Assembly: GCF_019578655.1 (NCBI RefSeq)
Contig: NC_063263.1
Coordinates: 7,450,001 to 7,514,000 of the forward strand
Direction: 5' to 3'
DNA: 64,000 nt
Source: Ricinus communis
Taxonomy: Eukaryota > Streptophyta > Magnoliopsida > Malpighiales > Euphorbiaceae
Shown: one piece after another, positions 49,877 through 64,000 of the stretch
Numbering within the stretch: position 1 is the stretch's first letter
Layout: every line of letters begins with the position of its first letter
Notes under the pieces: model-generated
Database searches by the model: none
Seen by the model: only the letters and a program-made list of their open reading frames with translations
Told to the model about the DNA's origin: nothing
Translations under genes and position numbers: made by a program

Positions 49877-51894
49877 GTTTTTTTCTCTCTCCACTTATCC
49901 CTCTGTTTCTATTTTATTTTGGTGTATATATGTGTGTGAAGTTGGTTGCTTTTTTGTTCTTTTAATTATTGTTATTGGTGCTATGGAGAGAGATCCATTT
50001 ATGGGTGCTTGATTTTTTAAAAAGGTTAAATCTTTATGGTCATGTCTTTATGAATATCTATCTGGGTAGTTCTCGTTTGTGAAATCCTATCCTTTCTTTT
50101 AAATTTTTTTATTTTTATGGGTGATTTGGTGCGGATTTGATATGCTGGTTATCGGTTTATCGTGGTTGTCTTGTTTGGGATCTGGTATTGATCTGTTTGC
50201 TTTTCTTTTTTTACTATGTAGAAAAAGTTGTGATCTTTTAGTGTTTTTTCTTTTTTAATGATGTGCCAACTTGCTTATGAGGTATAGTTAGATGTTAAGG
50301 CTTGGAGATTTAGTGGGTTGATGGCTAAGTTTTCTCATGATTGGACAGCATTAGAGACCTAGTATGTTGCAGGATTAGATTTATTTACAGTTTCTGTAGT
50401 TCGGTTTAGGTATAAGGCAAGATGATGGGGATATTTCTTGATGTTGATGTTAAGTTGTTTGATAGACTTGTTGGTTATCAGAGAGCTACTTTGCTTTTTC
50501 TGTATGTCTATTGATCTAATTGCAATATTAGATTTGCCTTGTATTTATTTTTTATCTGGCATGGTTTCTAGTCTATCGTTCCACTACTCTTGTGTCACAC
50601 AAAAGTTTGATTGTAATTAAGACCCCATGTCAGCTTTGGATGCAGCACTCTTGTTTAGGTCTAGTTTTTTTCAATATGTCAGCTGTGTAATTTTAAGGTG
50701 GAGCAGGTCCCTTAAAAATTTGTTCAATTTCTGCTAATCGATGGTGACATTTTCTTAATTTCTCTCTGTTGTTTTCTCATCCATTAAGACTACTTGATTC
50801 TCAATTTGGTAAATTGGAGGAGTGGGCAAAGCCGTATCTGGTGGTGAATGGTTTAATCTCAAATATCAGATACCTGGTTACCCCTTGCAATGCTTCTCCA
50901 TATAGTGAAACAGAAGTTTAATGCTTGTAGTCCTCTTTATGTTTGGTTTGCAAGTTTGGCTCTTTTGTGACATTTGTTCCTTTTGATTTCTGCCATATTC
51001 TACGGAATGGAAAACATGGGAAATCTTTTAGAGTTACAGAGATCAAAATTTCATACGGGCTTGTTAGTGTTTAGACAGCTAAACTGTTACTGATCTATTT
51101 GGAATATTGGATTCGCCTGTTTCTTTGTATATTACTTACTACTGTTGTAGCATGTATACAAAGGGAATATCTTTTGCAGCTTTTGATTATACACTCGTAC
51201 ATTTGATTATACACTAACACTCCATATCAGTAGGTTTTAGTTTTCTAAATTTGTGTAGTAGTGTAATTTCAAACAAGTATTTGGTATTCTAAAAATTTTG
51301 TTTATTTTGCTAATCAATGGTGTTATGATCTCATTTTCTCTGTTGAAATGTTTTTCCAGTGCTTTAGTGTACTTTTTTTTTCCATTTAATAAAATGGAGG
51401 AGTGGGCAAAACAGCGTCTGGTGGTGAATGATTTGTATCTAAGATATCAGATATCTGGCTACCCCTTGCATGTCTTCTCCATATAGTGAAACAGAGGTTT
51501 AATGCTTGTACTCCCCTTTATGTTTGGTTTGCAAGTTTGGCTCTTCTGTGACATTTTCTTTCTTTTGATTTTCTGCCATGTCTTAATGAGTGGACAAGTT
51601 GGAGAATTTTGTATGTTCTTGCTGATGTTTTTTGTTCGTGTTAATTCATTGGAAGAACATTTCTAGTACGCATATTAGAGCTCAAACACATTTACTATTA
51701 TTATTTTAATTGGTGAATCCTTTCAGGCTTTGGTAAAAACTATTCTTGCTTTTTCCCTCTTATTTGGTGCAATTGATGTGGGAAAGAGGATTGTTATACA
51801 TGCTTTACTTGTTCATTTTTTAAACCATATTTGGCCACACCTCTCTTATCTTCTATTAAGCTTGAATATAAACTCTTGGTTTTTTTTTGTGCAG
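49877..51894 (+). other. 5'UTR intron of eIF4A
   Basis: The donor is TAGCAG|GTTTTT at 49877 and the acceptor TGTGCAG ends at 51894, two bases before the ATG. Length is about 2.0 kb. The position agrees with the long leader introns common in plant eIF4A genes. It contains a pair of duplicated segments (see repeat at 50815-51585). Confidence 0.7.
50815..51585. repeat. Two diverged direct copies (about 185 bp each, 580-bp offset) in the eIF4A leader intron
   Basis: Copies at 50815-50998 and 51395-51582 share TGGAGGAGTGGGCAAA, CTGGTGGTGAATG, TATCAGATA, TACCCCTTGCA, CTTCTCCATATAGTGAAACA and TATGTTTGGTTTGCAAGTTT. Weaker similarity extends upstream (50505-50580 against 51085-51130). Confidence 0.9.
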
Positions 51895-51896
51895 TC

Positions 51897-53435
51897 ATGG
51901 CAGGTTTGGCACCAGAAGGATCACAGTTTGATGCCAAGCAATATGATGCCAAAATGAGTGAATTGTAAGTTTCTTGTTTGTAATATATGCCTAGTAGTCT
52001 TGGTGGTAATGTTGTTAATATGTTGCTGATTTATGTCAACATTAATGCGTGTTTTCAATGAACTCTGCAGGCTTTCAACTGAAGGACAAGAATTCTTCAC
52101 CACATATGATGAGGTTTACGACAGTTTTGATGCAATGGGATTGCAAGAGAACCTTCTAAGGGGCATCTATGCTTATGGTAATTTTTGTTGGCATTTTTAC
52201 TGCTCCCAACCTTGTATGAGCATCAAACATTTTGCTGATTGTTTTTTTTTTGTGAATTTCTTTTTAAGGTTTTGAGAAGCCTTCTGCAATCCAGCAAAGA
52301 GGAATTGTTCCATTCTGCAAGGGTCTTGATGTAATTCAGCAGGCCCAGTCTGGAACTGGAAAAACGGCAACTTTCTGCTCTGGCATTCTCCAGCAACTTG
52401 ATTATGGGCTAGTTCAATGTCAGGCATTGGTCTTGGCCCCAACCAGAGAATTGGCCCAACAGATTGAGAAGGTTATGCGAGCCCTTGGCGATTATCTTGG
52501 TGTTAAGGTTCATGCTTGTGTCGGTGGGACAAGCGTTCGAGAGGATCAGAGGATTCTTCAAGCTGGTGTTCATGTTGTTGTTGGGACTCCCGGTCGTGTG
52601 TTTGACATGTTAAGAAGGCAGTCACTTCGCCCAGATTACATTAAGATGTTTGTATTGGACGAGGCTGATGAAATGCTTTCACGTGGTTTTAAGGATCAGG
52701 TTTGTATATAGACCTTATATCTTTTTTCCGTCAAGTTTTAGGAGGTCTTTATGGACAAAATGTTCTTTGCTGCTTCTAATATGTTCTCTTGGGTGTCAGA
52801 TCTATGATATTTTCCAGCTGCTGCCAGCAAAAGTTCAGGTTGGCGTGTTCTCTGCCACCATGCCTCCCGAAGCTCTTGAAATCACAAGGAAGTTCATGAA
52901 CAAGCCTGTGAGGATCCTGGTTAAGCGTGATGAGCTTACCCTCGAGGGTATCAAGCAGTTCTATGTCAATGTTGAGAAGGAAGAATGGAAACTTGAAACA
53001 CTCTGTGATCTCTATGAGACCCTAGCCATCACTCAGAGTGTCATTTTTGTCAACACAAGGCGCAAGGTTGACTGGCTCACCGACAAGATGCGCAGCCGTG
53101 ACCATACAGTCTCAGCAACCCATGGAGATATGGACCAGAATACTCGTGATATTATTATGAGGGAATTCCGTTCTGGTTCATCACGTGTTCTCATCACCAC
53201 TGATCTCTTGGCTCGTGGTATTGATGTGCAGCAAGTCTCTCTTGTGATAAACTATGATCTGCCGACTCAACCTGAAAACTACCTTCATCGTATTGGAAGA
53301 GGTGGACGGTTTGGAAGAAAAGGTGTTGCCATCAACTTTGTGACTAGGGATGATGAGAGAATGCTGTTTGACATTCAGAAGTTCTATAATGTGGTCATTG
53401 AGGAGCTGCCATCGAATGTTGCAGATCTCCTGTGA
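51897..53435 (+). CDS. EIF4A: Eukaryotic initiation factor 4A (DEAD-box RNA helicase)
   Basis: ATP-dependent RNA helicase of the cap-binding eIF4F machinery that unwinds mRNA leaders in the cytosol. Exons: 51897-51964, 52071-52177, 52269-52699 and 52800-53435, giving 413 aa, the usual size. Motifs in order: Q motif ([12 protein letters not shown]), I AQSGTGKT, Ia [10 protein letters not shown], Ib [32 protein letters not shown] and [15 protein letters not shown]. The C-terminus is [11 protein letters not shown]. Motif VI usually reads HRIGRSGR; Gly replaces Ser here. The start follows the leader-intron acceptor and matches the family N-terminus ([12 protein letters not shown]). Coding exons are GC-richer than the flanks, consistent with high expression. 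Confidence 0.97.
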
Positions 53436-56400
53436 CGAGAATTTTTGGTGCTTGTTGAGAAAGGGTTTCATATTTTGCAAGTACTGTTTAACGGGTTGTT
53501 TATTTTGTTTATTTTCTTGTTTAGTGTTTTAATTTGATATTTGGAAGACATATCTGACAGTTCAATCTCATATGCGCCTTCTAAATTGCAACCTGAAGAG
53601 ATTGTCTAGTTGTTATTTATTATTTTTTTAGTCTTTCTTGGGAAGTTTTGCATGGTGGGATTTGTACTATATACCCTTTTTTTTATGCTCTATAATTGAT
53701 TGTCGAATTGTTCTTCCTGTTTGCTCTACTTGTTCTTGCTCTTGGTTTTGCTCTTTATAAACCATGCAGCATCCGTACTGGTCCGTTCCTTATGCAAAAC
53801 AAGGGGTGATTGCAGGGCTCGAGTTTGATTTTGCTTTTCTGATTGCTCATTACACTATTAGCAAGTGGGGCTATCTTTTTACGGATCAACACTCTATATT
53901 AATATTTAGTTTGCCTGTGATGGATCGATACTTGATTTTTAAAGAAAAGAAACTTAGAAGAGTCCTCGATTGTGCGATCTGATTTTTAATTTTATCAAGG
54001 TTTGGCTGAAAAGAAAGTTATGCAATGTTTCTAACTTGTTCATATTTTTATCTTCTTGTTTTGATTTGTGCAAGAAATCATCAGCGTAATTGATGGTCTG
54101 TTAATTCAACCTGTCAACCACAATGATCACTTCCAGATATGATTATTTCTTTCTCGCTAATCAATACTCTTTCTCATCAAAGGATTGGACATGTGACACG
54201 TCACCTCTGGTAAGAGAATTCTGTCAATGTACCATTCATGCCTGCTTGCTCCCTAGTTTTCGACCTTGGCTCATATGAGAGAGCTCTTTTATTTGGCCAC
54301 ATAAAAGTGTTTCACCAAAGCAGATTCTCACTTTCCTGAAATCAAGAGATCGATATTCTTCCATAATTTCATAATTTGAAATAACCCCTGCAACAAAAAT
54401 TGAAGTTCAGACCATATTACTCTTTACAAAGAAAATTATATTGGCCAAATTCATGCCATCGCACAAAGCTTTCTCTCAAAGTTTTTATGGGGGGCTCTTA
54501 GGGCAGCCACAATCTTGGCTGGAAGACTTTCCTTTTTGTTTTTACAGGAACGAGACTTGTCAGCACAAGAGAATCAAACTTGTGGCAATTAGATTGAAAG
54601 GCAACGGAAGCTTTCTAAACTGGTACAGGAATGGGATGAAGATATCAATCCATAGGGTTGTTATTGCATGATCAATCAAATATCCAACAAGATTTAGCTC
54701 ATACAATATGATTTCAGGGACATGTATCATGGCCTGTCTGTTTGCAGCACTGTGCTCCATGCCTTCATGTTGCTGATACTTGAATAATTAGCAAATTATC
54801 AATTAAATTATTTTATTAGATATATATATGTATATAAAAATTTCTGAGATTTAACTTTTTTTTACATATGTCCCTTTTTGGCATAGAATTTTTATTTTGA
54901 CATGTATATTTATTTTTTATATGTGTAATTTTGTGATTTTTTCTATTAATTTATTGATTAATAAATTATATTTCTAATTAAACAATAATTTTAATTCTAA
55001 AACATGTTAATAATAAATTAGTTTTTTAATTAAATAATAATTTTTCCATAATTAGATAATAATTATTCTAAAAATAGCATATTAATTATATCTTAATATT
55101 ATATTAACTAATAAATTAATTTTTCAATTACATAATAATTCTAATTTTATAAAATAATATTTTAGATATTATATTTACTAATAAATTTTTAATTATATAA
55201 TAATTTTTAATTATATAAAATAGTAATATCAATTATATTAATAGTATTGATTTATATAATATTATAATTAATTAAAAATATTTTAAAAATAATCTTTCTA
55301 GTAGTATACTAGTAAAATTTTAAAATATTAAAAAAGCTAAGAAAAAAATTATAAATATCTAATTTGGCGTTATTTTTAAAATATGATGAATACATATTAA
55401 ATATTAAAGGGATTCTTTCATAAAAATATAAAATAATTATAAAAAACCTGTAAAAATTTCTGAAATAAAAATATCCAAAAATACCCCAAAACAGAAATTT
55501 ATTTGTAAAAATACCCTAAGATAAAATTATTTACAAAAATACTCGATTTAAATTTTCCATATGAAATGTGTATATTGAGTATACTTTGAAGAAAAAGTGT
55601 ATATATTCAGTATACTTTTTATAGATAATGAATTTAAACACATTAATTTTTATGAAATATTATTGCATTTTGTTTGATTTTCTGATATGAAAGATGAATA
55701 AATAAAAAAATGAATTTAAAAAATATTTTTCTAATTTAAAGATTTAAAAATATGTTGAAAATATTATTATTCAAAAAATTAGATAAATTACTACAAGGTA
55801 AAAATATTGAAGAAAAAAATGTCTCCCATACTTTTGATATAAACAATAACAAAACATATATATATTTAACAAAAAATAGTATACATTAAATATCTCAATT
55901 TTTTTAAATAAAATAAAATATATATTTTTAAAAAATTAAACGATAAAAGATATATGTTTATCATATGATCAAAAACTTAGAGATTAATATATATTGTCAA
56001 AATTTATGTTATTGTGTTTTGGTAATGGATTCATTCTGCTATGTGCTTTGGGACAATACAGTATAGTGTTCCATGCATCTATACAACTCAGAAATTACTA
56101 TTTCTGATACTCTTCTCGGAGCAGTAACACAAGGAATGCTTTTCTAGTCATTTATGCATATATTCTAACGGTGATACTTTGCACTCTGTTATTTTCCGGT
56201 GTTCATCTTACACATTATCGAGGACTAGTTCCAGAAGAAAAGTTGAAGTTTCTAGAGATTAAAAGTTGAAGTTGATGCAGAGATGCTCTCGTTAGCTGCT
56301 TCTCCCTGTGTAGAAAAGTTGGAATTGGTGTAGAAATGTTCTTCTTAGCTCTTGTTTGCTGCTATGGGCTTTTCTATGGCTGAATTTCAGTGTCGTTTCT

Positions 56401-57452
56401 TATGTCCCTTTTCTCTTAGCTTGCTGCGGAGCTCACTGTATTAGTTTTAGTAAGTTTTATTTTCTATTGTATTTTTCTTTTGTTAGCTGTAGTTGCAAAA
56501 TCTAAAGAAAATTCTTGAGTTTATGTTAAGAAAAAGAATAGAAAAAAACAAAAAGACTAATTAAGAAGAAGTAGAAATATAGGGCACCCAAATATTCAAA
56601 TATAACCAAGAAGAGAAAACAAACAATTTTTATTTCATTATTATCTCAACCTGTCATTGTGCTAATTTTCAAATCATGATGTCTGAAAACTTCTAGATTA
56701 ATGAATTTAGTAATTAGGGCCACAATATGATGAACATCCCTTCACCTGTCAAAATGGAACGTTACAGGCAAATCTCTGATTCAATAGCTATCCAATTGAC
56801 AAATAAAAAGAACACTAAATTGTCTTCACTGTCGGAATTCAGTTGCAACAAGAAAAAGGAAAAATGATGTCAGAAAATAAGAAGTATGTAGCATGCGCAC
56901 ATCTCTACACCGCTTTCATGTTTCAGTTTAAATATGTGGATAACATGGTGAAATGGGTTCATGGTTTTATTTATTTATATTTATTTTAAACATCATTTTA
57001 GAATAAGAAATTTATTTATAATCAATAAATTCAAGAATAAAATCTCATAAGCACACGTGGCACATGGCCAACAAGAAGACCATTCAAAGCTCAAGCAGCA
57101 GCCTCATGCAACTCTAAAGCTGAATTAATGAGTGTTGAAAATGGCACCACCCTCTACTATCTCCATTTACACACACTAAAAGAAAAAGGAAAAAGAATAG
57201 ACAAATAATTTAAAATGGTAAAAGGACATAAACTAGAGGGGTGTGAACTGTTCCCACCCACCTCAAAAACAAAAGGAAATAAGTCCCACTTCAATAAATT
57301 ATGACCAGAGCTCCTTCAAATAGCAAAGCAATCCCAAAGCAAGATTTTTCTTGTCCTCTTCTCTCCTCTATAACCTAACCTTAAAATTCTTGAATCCTTC
57401 AATCTTTATTGTTATATGTGATTCTTGTTTTTCTTTCTACTTTCTTTCTTCA
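53436..57452. other. Spacer between eIF4A and the DUF3511 gene
   Basis: The first 250 bases or so are probably eIF4A 3'UTR. The stretch at 54060-54780 is of mixed composition without a recognisable frame. From 54790 to 55990 it is AT-rich, with repeat units at 55068-55112. At 56264-56350 two imperfect copies of an AGTTGAAGTTGATGCAGA-like 34-mer are spaced 53 bases apart. No RNA gene was identified. Confidence 0.5.
55068..55112. repeat. Inverted copy of the AT-rich repeat unit
   Basis: The reverse complement reads TTAGTTAATATAATATTAAG followed by ATATAATTAATATGCTATTTTTAG, closely matching the units at 48079-48239. The two loci lie on either side of eIF4A in opposite orientation. Confidence 0.55.
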
Positions 57453-57812
57453 ATGGAGGGGGTTTTTAGATCCAAGTCCTGCAGAGATGGAAGGATGCGG
57501 ATAGCGGATTACTATGGAGACAAAACAGCACCAACTAGCATGCAAGATTTAAGGTCTTACAGTGTTGGCTATGCAGGTTCCACCACTGTACAGCCAAGTC
57601 AGTTTGGGAAGGAGCTGAAGATCAAGAAAGGGAAAAGCAATCTCGGGTCATCTTCAAAAAACTGGAGTTTTAATGATCCTGAACTACAAAGGAAAAAAAG
57701 AGTTGCAAGCTATAAGGTTTATGCTATGGAAGGAAAGATGAAAGGGTCTTTGAGAAAAAGCTTTAGGTGGATCAAAGACACATACACTCAAGTAGTCTAC
57801 GGATGGAGATGA
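57453..57812 (+). CDS. DUF3511 domain protein
   Basis: Small single-exon plant protein of 119 aa, function unknown. The frame is open further upstream (57351), but ATG 57453 is preferred because MEGVFRSKSCRDGRM fits the family start while the preceding residues are a hydrophobic leader-like run read from a T-rich 5'UTR. The C-terminal half is the domain: WSFNDPELQRKKRVASYKVY, AMEGKMKGSLRKSFRWIKD and TYTQVVYGWR at the very end. It is strongly basic. No signal peptide or membrane segment is present if the inner start is used. Members are often stress-responsive, but nothing in this sequence shows that. Confidence 0.88.
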   Translation: MEGVFRSKSCRDGRMRIADYYGDKTAPTSMQDLRSYSVGYAGSTTVQPSQFGKELKIKKGKSNLGSSSKNWSFNDPELQRKKRVASYKVYAMEGKMKGSLRKSFRWIKDTYTQVVYGWR

Positions 57813-59725
57813 CTTTGAGACCTAGAAATGCCACTTTATAAAGACAATATCGTTTTGCTGTGTGTTCCTTTTTATGTTGTTTGTTATGAATATATGAAAA
57901 GCCAAGAAAGATCTAAAATGTATTTCTATTTCTAGAAGCATAAAAGTTGTTTTGAGTCTATAATCGTGAATTTATAGCACATGGTTCTTTTTCTTTGTTA
58001 ATTCTTCTCTGTGCTTCAAATATCCAGATCTGGGAGATTGGTTTTTTCCACATAATATCAGTTATTGAATCTTTAATACTCATTTTGTTCAAGATCTGTA
58101 ACAAACTGGCTTGATCTGGGGATGAAATTTTCAAAAGTAGTACAACTGTGTTTCATGGGATACATAATGCTTTTTAAGTTAGGATCAGGTTGAGGCTGCA
58201 GTTCATGGTAATTAAGTACAAAGTTGAGTTTTCTTGTTCTGGTTTTAACAGCATTTCCAAGTTGAAAAAGGAATCCATATCTTCCACTGATTGCATTGGT
58301 TGATCGGAAAACAATGTGATAAAAAAAGTACTAGAACTTGTCTTTTACTTACCTTTCCCATTTTTATGGTAAGTCTTTTTACCATAACCTAGTCACACTT
58401 AGTACAAGGGAGTAAACATGAAGCTATTTCCAGCTGTGACATCAACTACCATATTCATAGACCAAATCTGGCATACGAAACCCCTTCTTTTATCATACTA
58501 TCTGTCAGCTAAAACAAAATAATAGGCCTAATTACAAATTAAATTCTGAATTTTATCATTTTTAACAATTTTATTTAATTATTTTAAAATTTTAAAAATA
58601 AATATTTATTTTTTAAATTTATTTTCAAAAATAATTTTTAAAGTTTCCAAGTAAAAAAATAATGTATGAAGTTGATTGTGTTTATTAAAAAGATAATAAC
58701 TATGAATTAGCAAAAATAGTTATCATGGACTTAATAATATTACTATTAAGAATTACATATATATTTATTCTTTCATATATTTTATATCTAAATATAATAA
58801 ATTTTTTATTAATTCGTTAATTTTTATATTAGTAAGCATAATTAACATTGTAATATTTCAAGCATAAGTATTTATTTTAAAATCTTAAAATAATTGAATA
58901 GAATTAATTAAGAAGTGTAAAATTTAAAATTTAATTAGTAATCAGAACAAAATAATATGACTAATTAAGCTTCAAATGTACGCAGTCAATTTTGTCAGCT
59001 GCCAAAGAAGACCCTTTTCTTTTAAAGAGGACATATTAAAGAAAATGTGAAGGAAACAGTGAAACAAAAAAATTTACGTTTTTCATTTGCTTTGGTTTTA
59101 GTAGCCAAATAGTATCATGGACCATTTGTAAAACATGTTACTAAATACATTCCCGGTCTTTCGAGTCTTCCACAGTTGTTTATTGAACATAATTGAATAT
59201 GGTAGCACCCATGCAACATATGCATAGAGCTAAGAATCTGAGGTGCATTTAAGTTGCAACTTCAATGTTTTTGTCCATACATCTAACAATCCAGGAAAAC
59301 TTGAGCCTAGTGTTTTCAGGATCAAGGAGATTAGAAACTGTACTTGCAGGTTATTGAGAATACAGGCCCATCCTACAGTAGCCCTCAGAATATGAAACAA
59401 GGCAGTCGATGAGACATGTAAAACAGTACTGCGTCGTATTTGCAGTAACGTTTGATCATTAAATTTAAAAGAGTTTCTTTCCTGTAGCAATAAGCTATTA
59501 TGTTCTATTATAAATCTGAAACTATACATATCCCATCACATGGTATTCAACTGTATTGTCTGCCGATGTACCAAAAAGGGAACCACCAGTTAGATAGCAC
59601 ATGCATTCCCCGGGTTAACAACTAGTGACAATACTGAGACACAAGAACACATATTCATTTCAACAGACGGAATAATAGGGTTTTATTTGAAATTTACACT
59701 GGGAGAGCATTGAAGTTTGGTATCA
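57813..59725. other. Spacer and 3' flank of the casein kinase gene
   Basis: The first 250 bases or so are probable DUF3511 3'UTR. AT-rich DNA lies at 58500-58970. The last part (about 59200-59725) may be casein kinase 3'UTR on the minus strand. No coding frame is supported. Confidence 0.5.
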
Positions 59726-63316
<3,591 letters not shown>

Positions 63317-64000
63317 AATAGCTCAATTAACTAACAAACCCTAATCTTTCTTTTCTGTCTTCTCTCTCTCTATAACAATCAAAAACCCTATCTTTTTAGT
63401 TAGACCAAAAACAAAAAATACAAAAACAAAAAACAAAGAGAAAAAATAATTCCCTCCAAATTATTAAATGGAGACAACAGGACCGACCCTACAGGCGTCG
63501 GCAAGGATGACAATAAGCCGATGATCAGCAACAAATCAACGGTGGAGAGGCAATCCCGGAAAAGGATACAGAGGGAAATCAAGCTTAGAACTTTCTCTCT
63601 CTAGAGTACAGTGTCATTTTTTTACTTAACGAGAGAGAAAGAAGGCATTGTCTACTTTTGATCTTTGTTTGAAGTGATACATTTCCTTTTTTAACAAAGC
63701 TACTAATATCTAAATCTTATCTAATGCACTTAAACGACGTCGCTTTGGAAAAGCATATTCCTAGCAAATGGGCTTCTCCTACCAATGCTATTCTTTGTTT
63801 TTGGAGAAGGAATAATAAACAATTTTAAACAAAATAAGTGAATTTTTATTTTAAAATATACATCATTTTTATTGTTAATGGTTGGTGTTTTCTTTACATA
63901 TATAATGCATATAGGTTAACCATTAATAGTTAATACCTATTATCTTTGGTAATTAACATAATTACCAAAGTTTTCTTGCTAGTCTCATGTTAGTTGCTAT
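63317..64000 (-). promoter_or_regulatory. Upstream region of the casein kinase gene with two telo-box-like motifs
   Basis: AAACCCTAA (63336-63344) and AAACCCTA (63383-63390) lie on the plus strand, so inverted relative to the gene, in a CT/GA-rich leader. A palindromic ACGACGTCGC (bZIP C-box core GACGTC) occurs near 63734. The rest to 64000 is AT-rich, with no other gene seen. Confidence 0.45.

Noticed and set aside
54441..54760. Open frames on both strands in the eIF4A-DUF3511 spacer, considered as a microRNA or small gene
   Set aside because: No hairpin matching a known plant microRNA was found by eye and the peptides match nothing I recognise.
63400..63582. Open frame upstream of the casein kinase start (possible uORF)
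   Set aside because: It begins with TTG rather than ATG and is again CT-rich leader sequence.

Overview
This is an ordinary stretch of plant nuclear DNA. It is AT-rich, with intron-containing genes separated by repeat-filled spacers. The proteins read as eudicot orthologues. Gene style and sequence suggest a rosid, possibly Malpighiales (a Euphorbiaceae or Salicaceae relative), but I cannot fix the species from sequence alone. I reconstructed the splice junctions by hand, requiring GT/GC...AG borders and frame continuity. All eight assembled or single-exon housekeeping-type genes stay open from start to stop.

Layout. 1-4.4 kb: spacer with a degenerate LTR-like repeat. 4.5-8.15 kb (+): USP-like/protein kinase (RLCK-IX type, no U-box). 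8.2-12.2 kb: AT-rich spacer with short repeats and a decayed coiled-coil gene. 12.27-12.84 kb (+): intronless TIM23. 15.96-21.43 kb (-): 19-exon mitochondrial pyruvate dehydrogenase E2. 23.9-25.2 kb (-): broken F-box gene. 27.6 kb: retroelement RNase H fragment. 28.3-31.7 kb (+): TRB4/5-type single-MYB-histone protein. 32.6-33.9 kb (-): N-myristoyltransferase. 35.1-39.5 kb: repeat block, a perfect hairpin and a truncated mTERF gene. 41.2-46.1 kb (-): FRA10AC1 homologue. 49.7-53.4 kb (+): eIF4A with a long 5'UTR intron. 57.45-57.8 kb (+): DUF3511 protein. 59.7-63.3 kb (-): casein kinase I.

The genes do not form a functional cluster. They are independent nuclear genes serving mitochondrial carbon flow (E2), mitochondrial import (TIM23), translation (eIF4A), protein lipidation (NMT), chromatin/telomere binding (TRB) and signalling (two kinases). 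One shared thread is that several leaders carry telo-box motifs (AAACCCTAA), the kind of site TRB proteins recognise, and a TRB gene lies in the same window.

I found no convincing new biological system. The more interesting points are two introns with GC donors, a possible alternative C-terminal exon on the kinase, a 580-bp-spaced duplication inside the eIF4A leader intron, a duplicated 3' end of the TRB gene, and several decayed gene copies.
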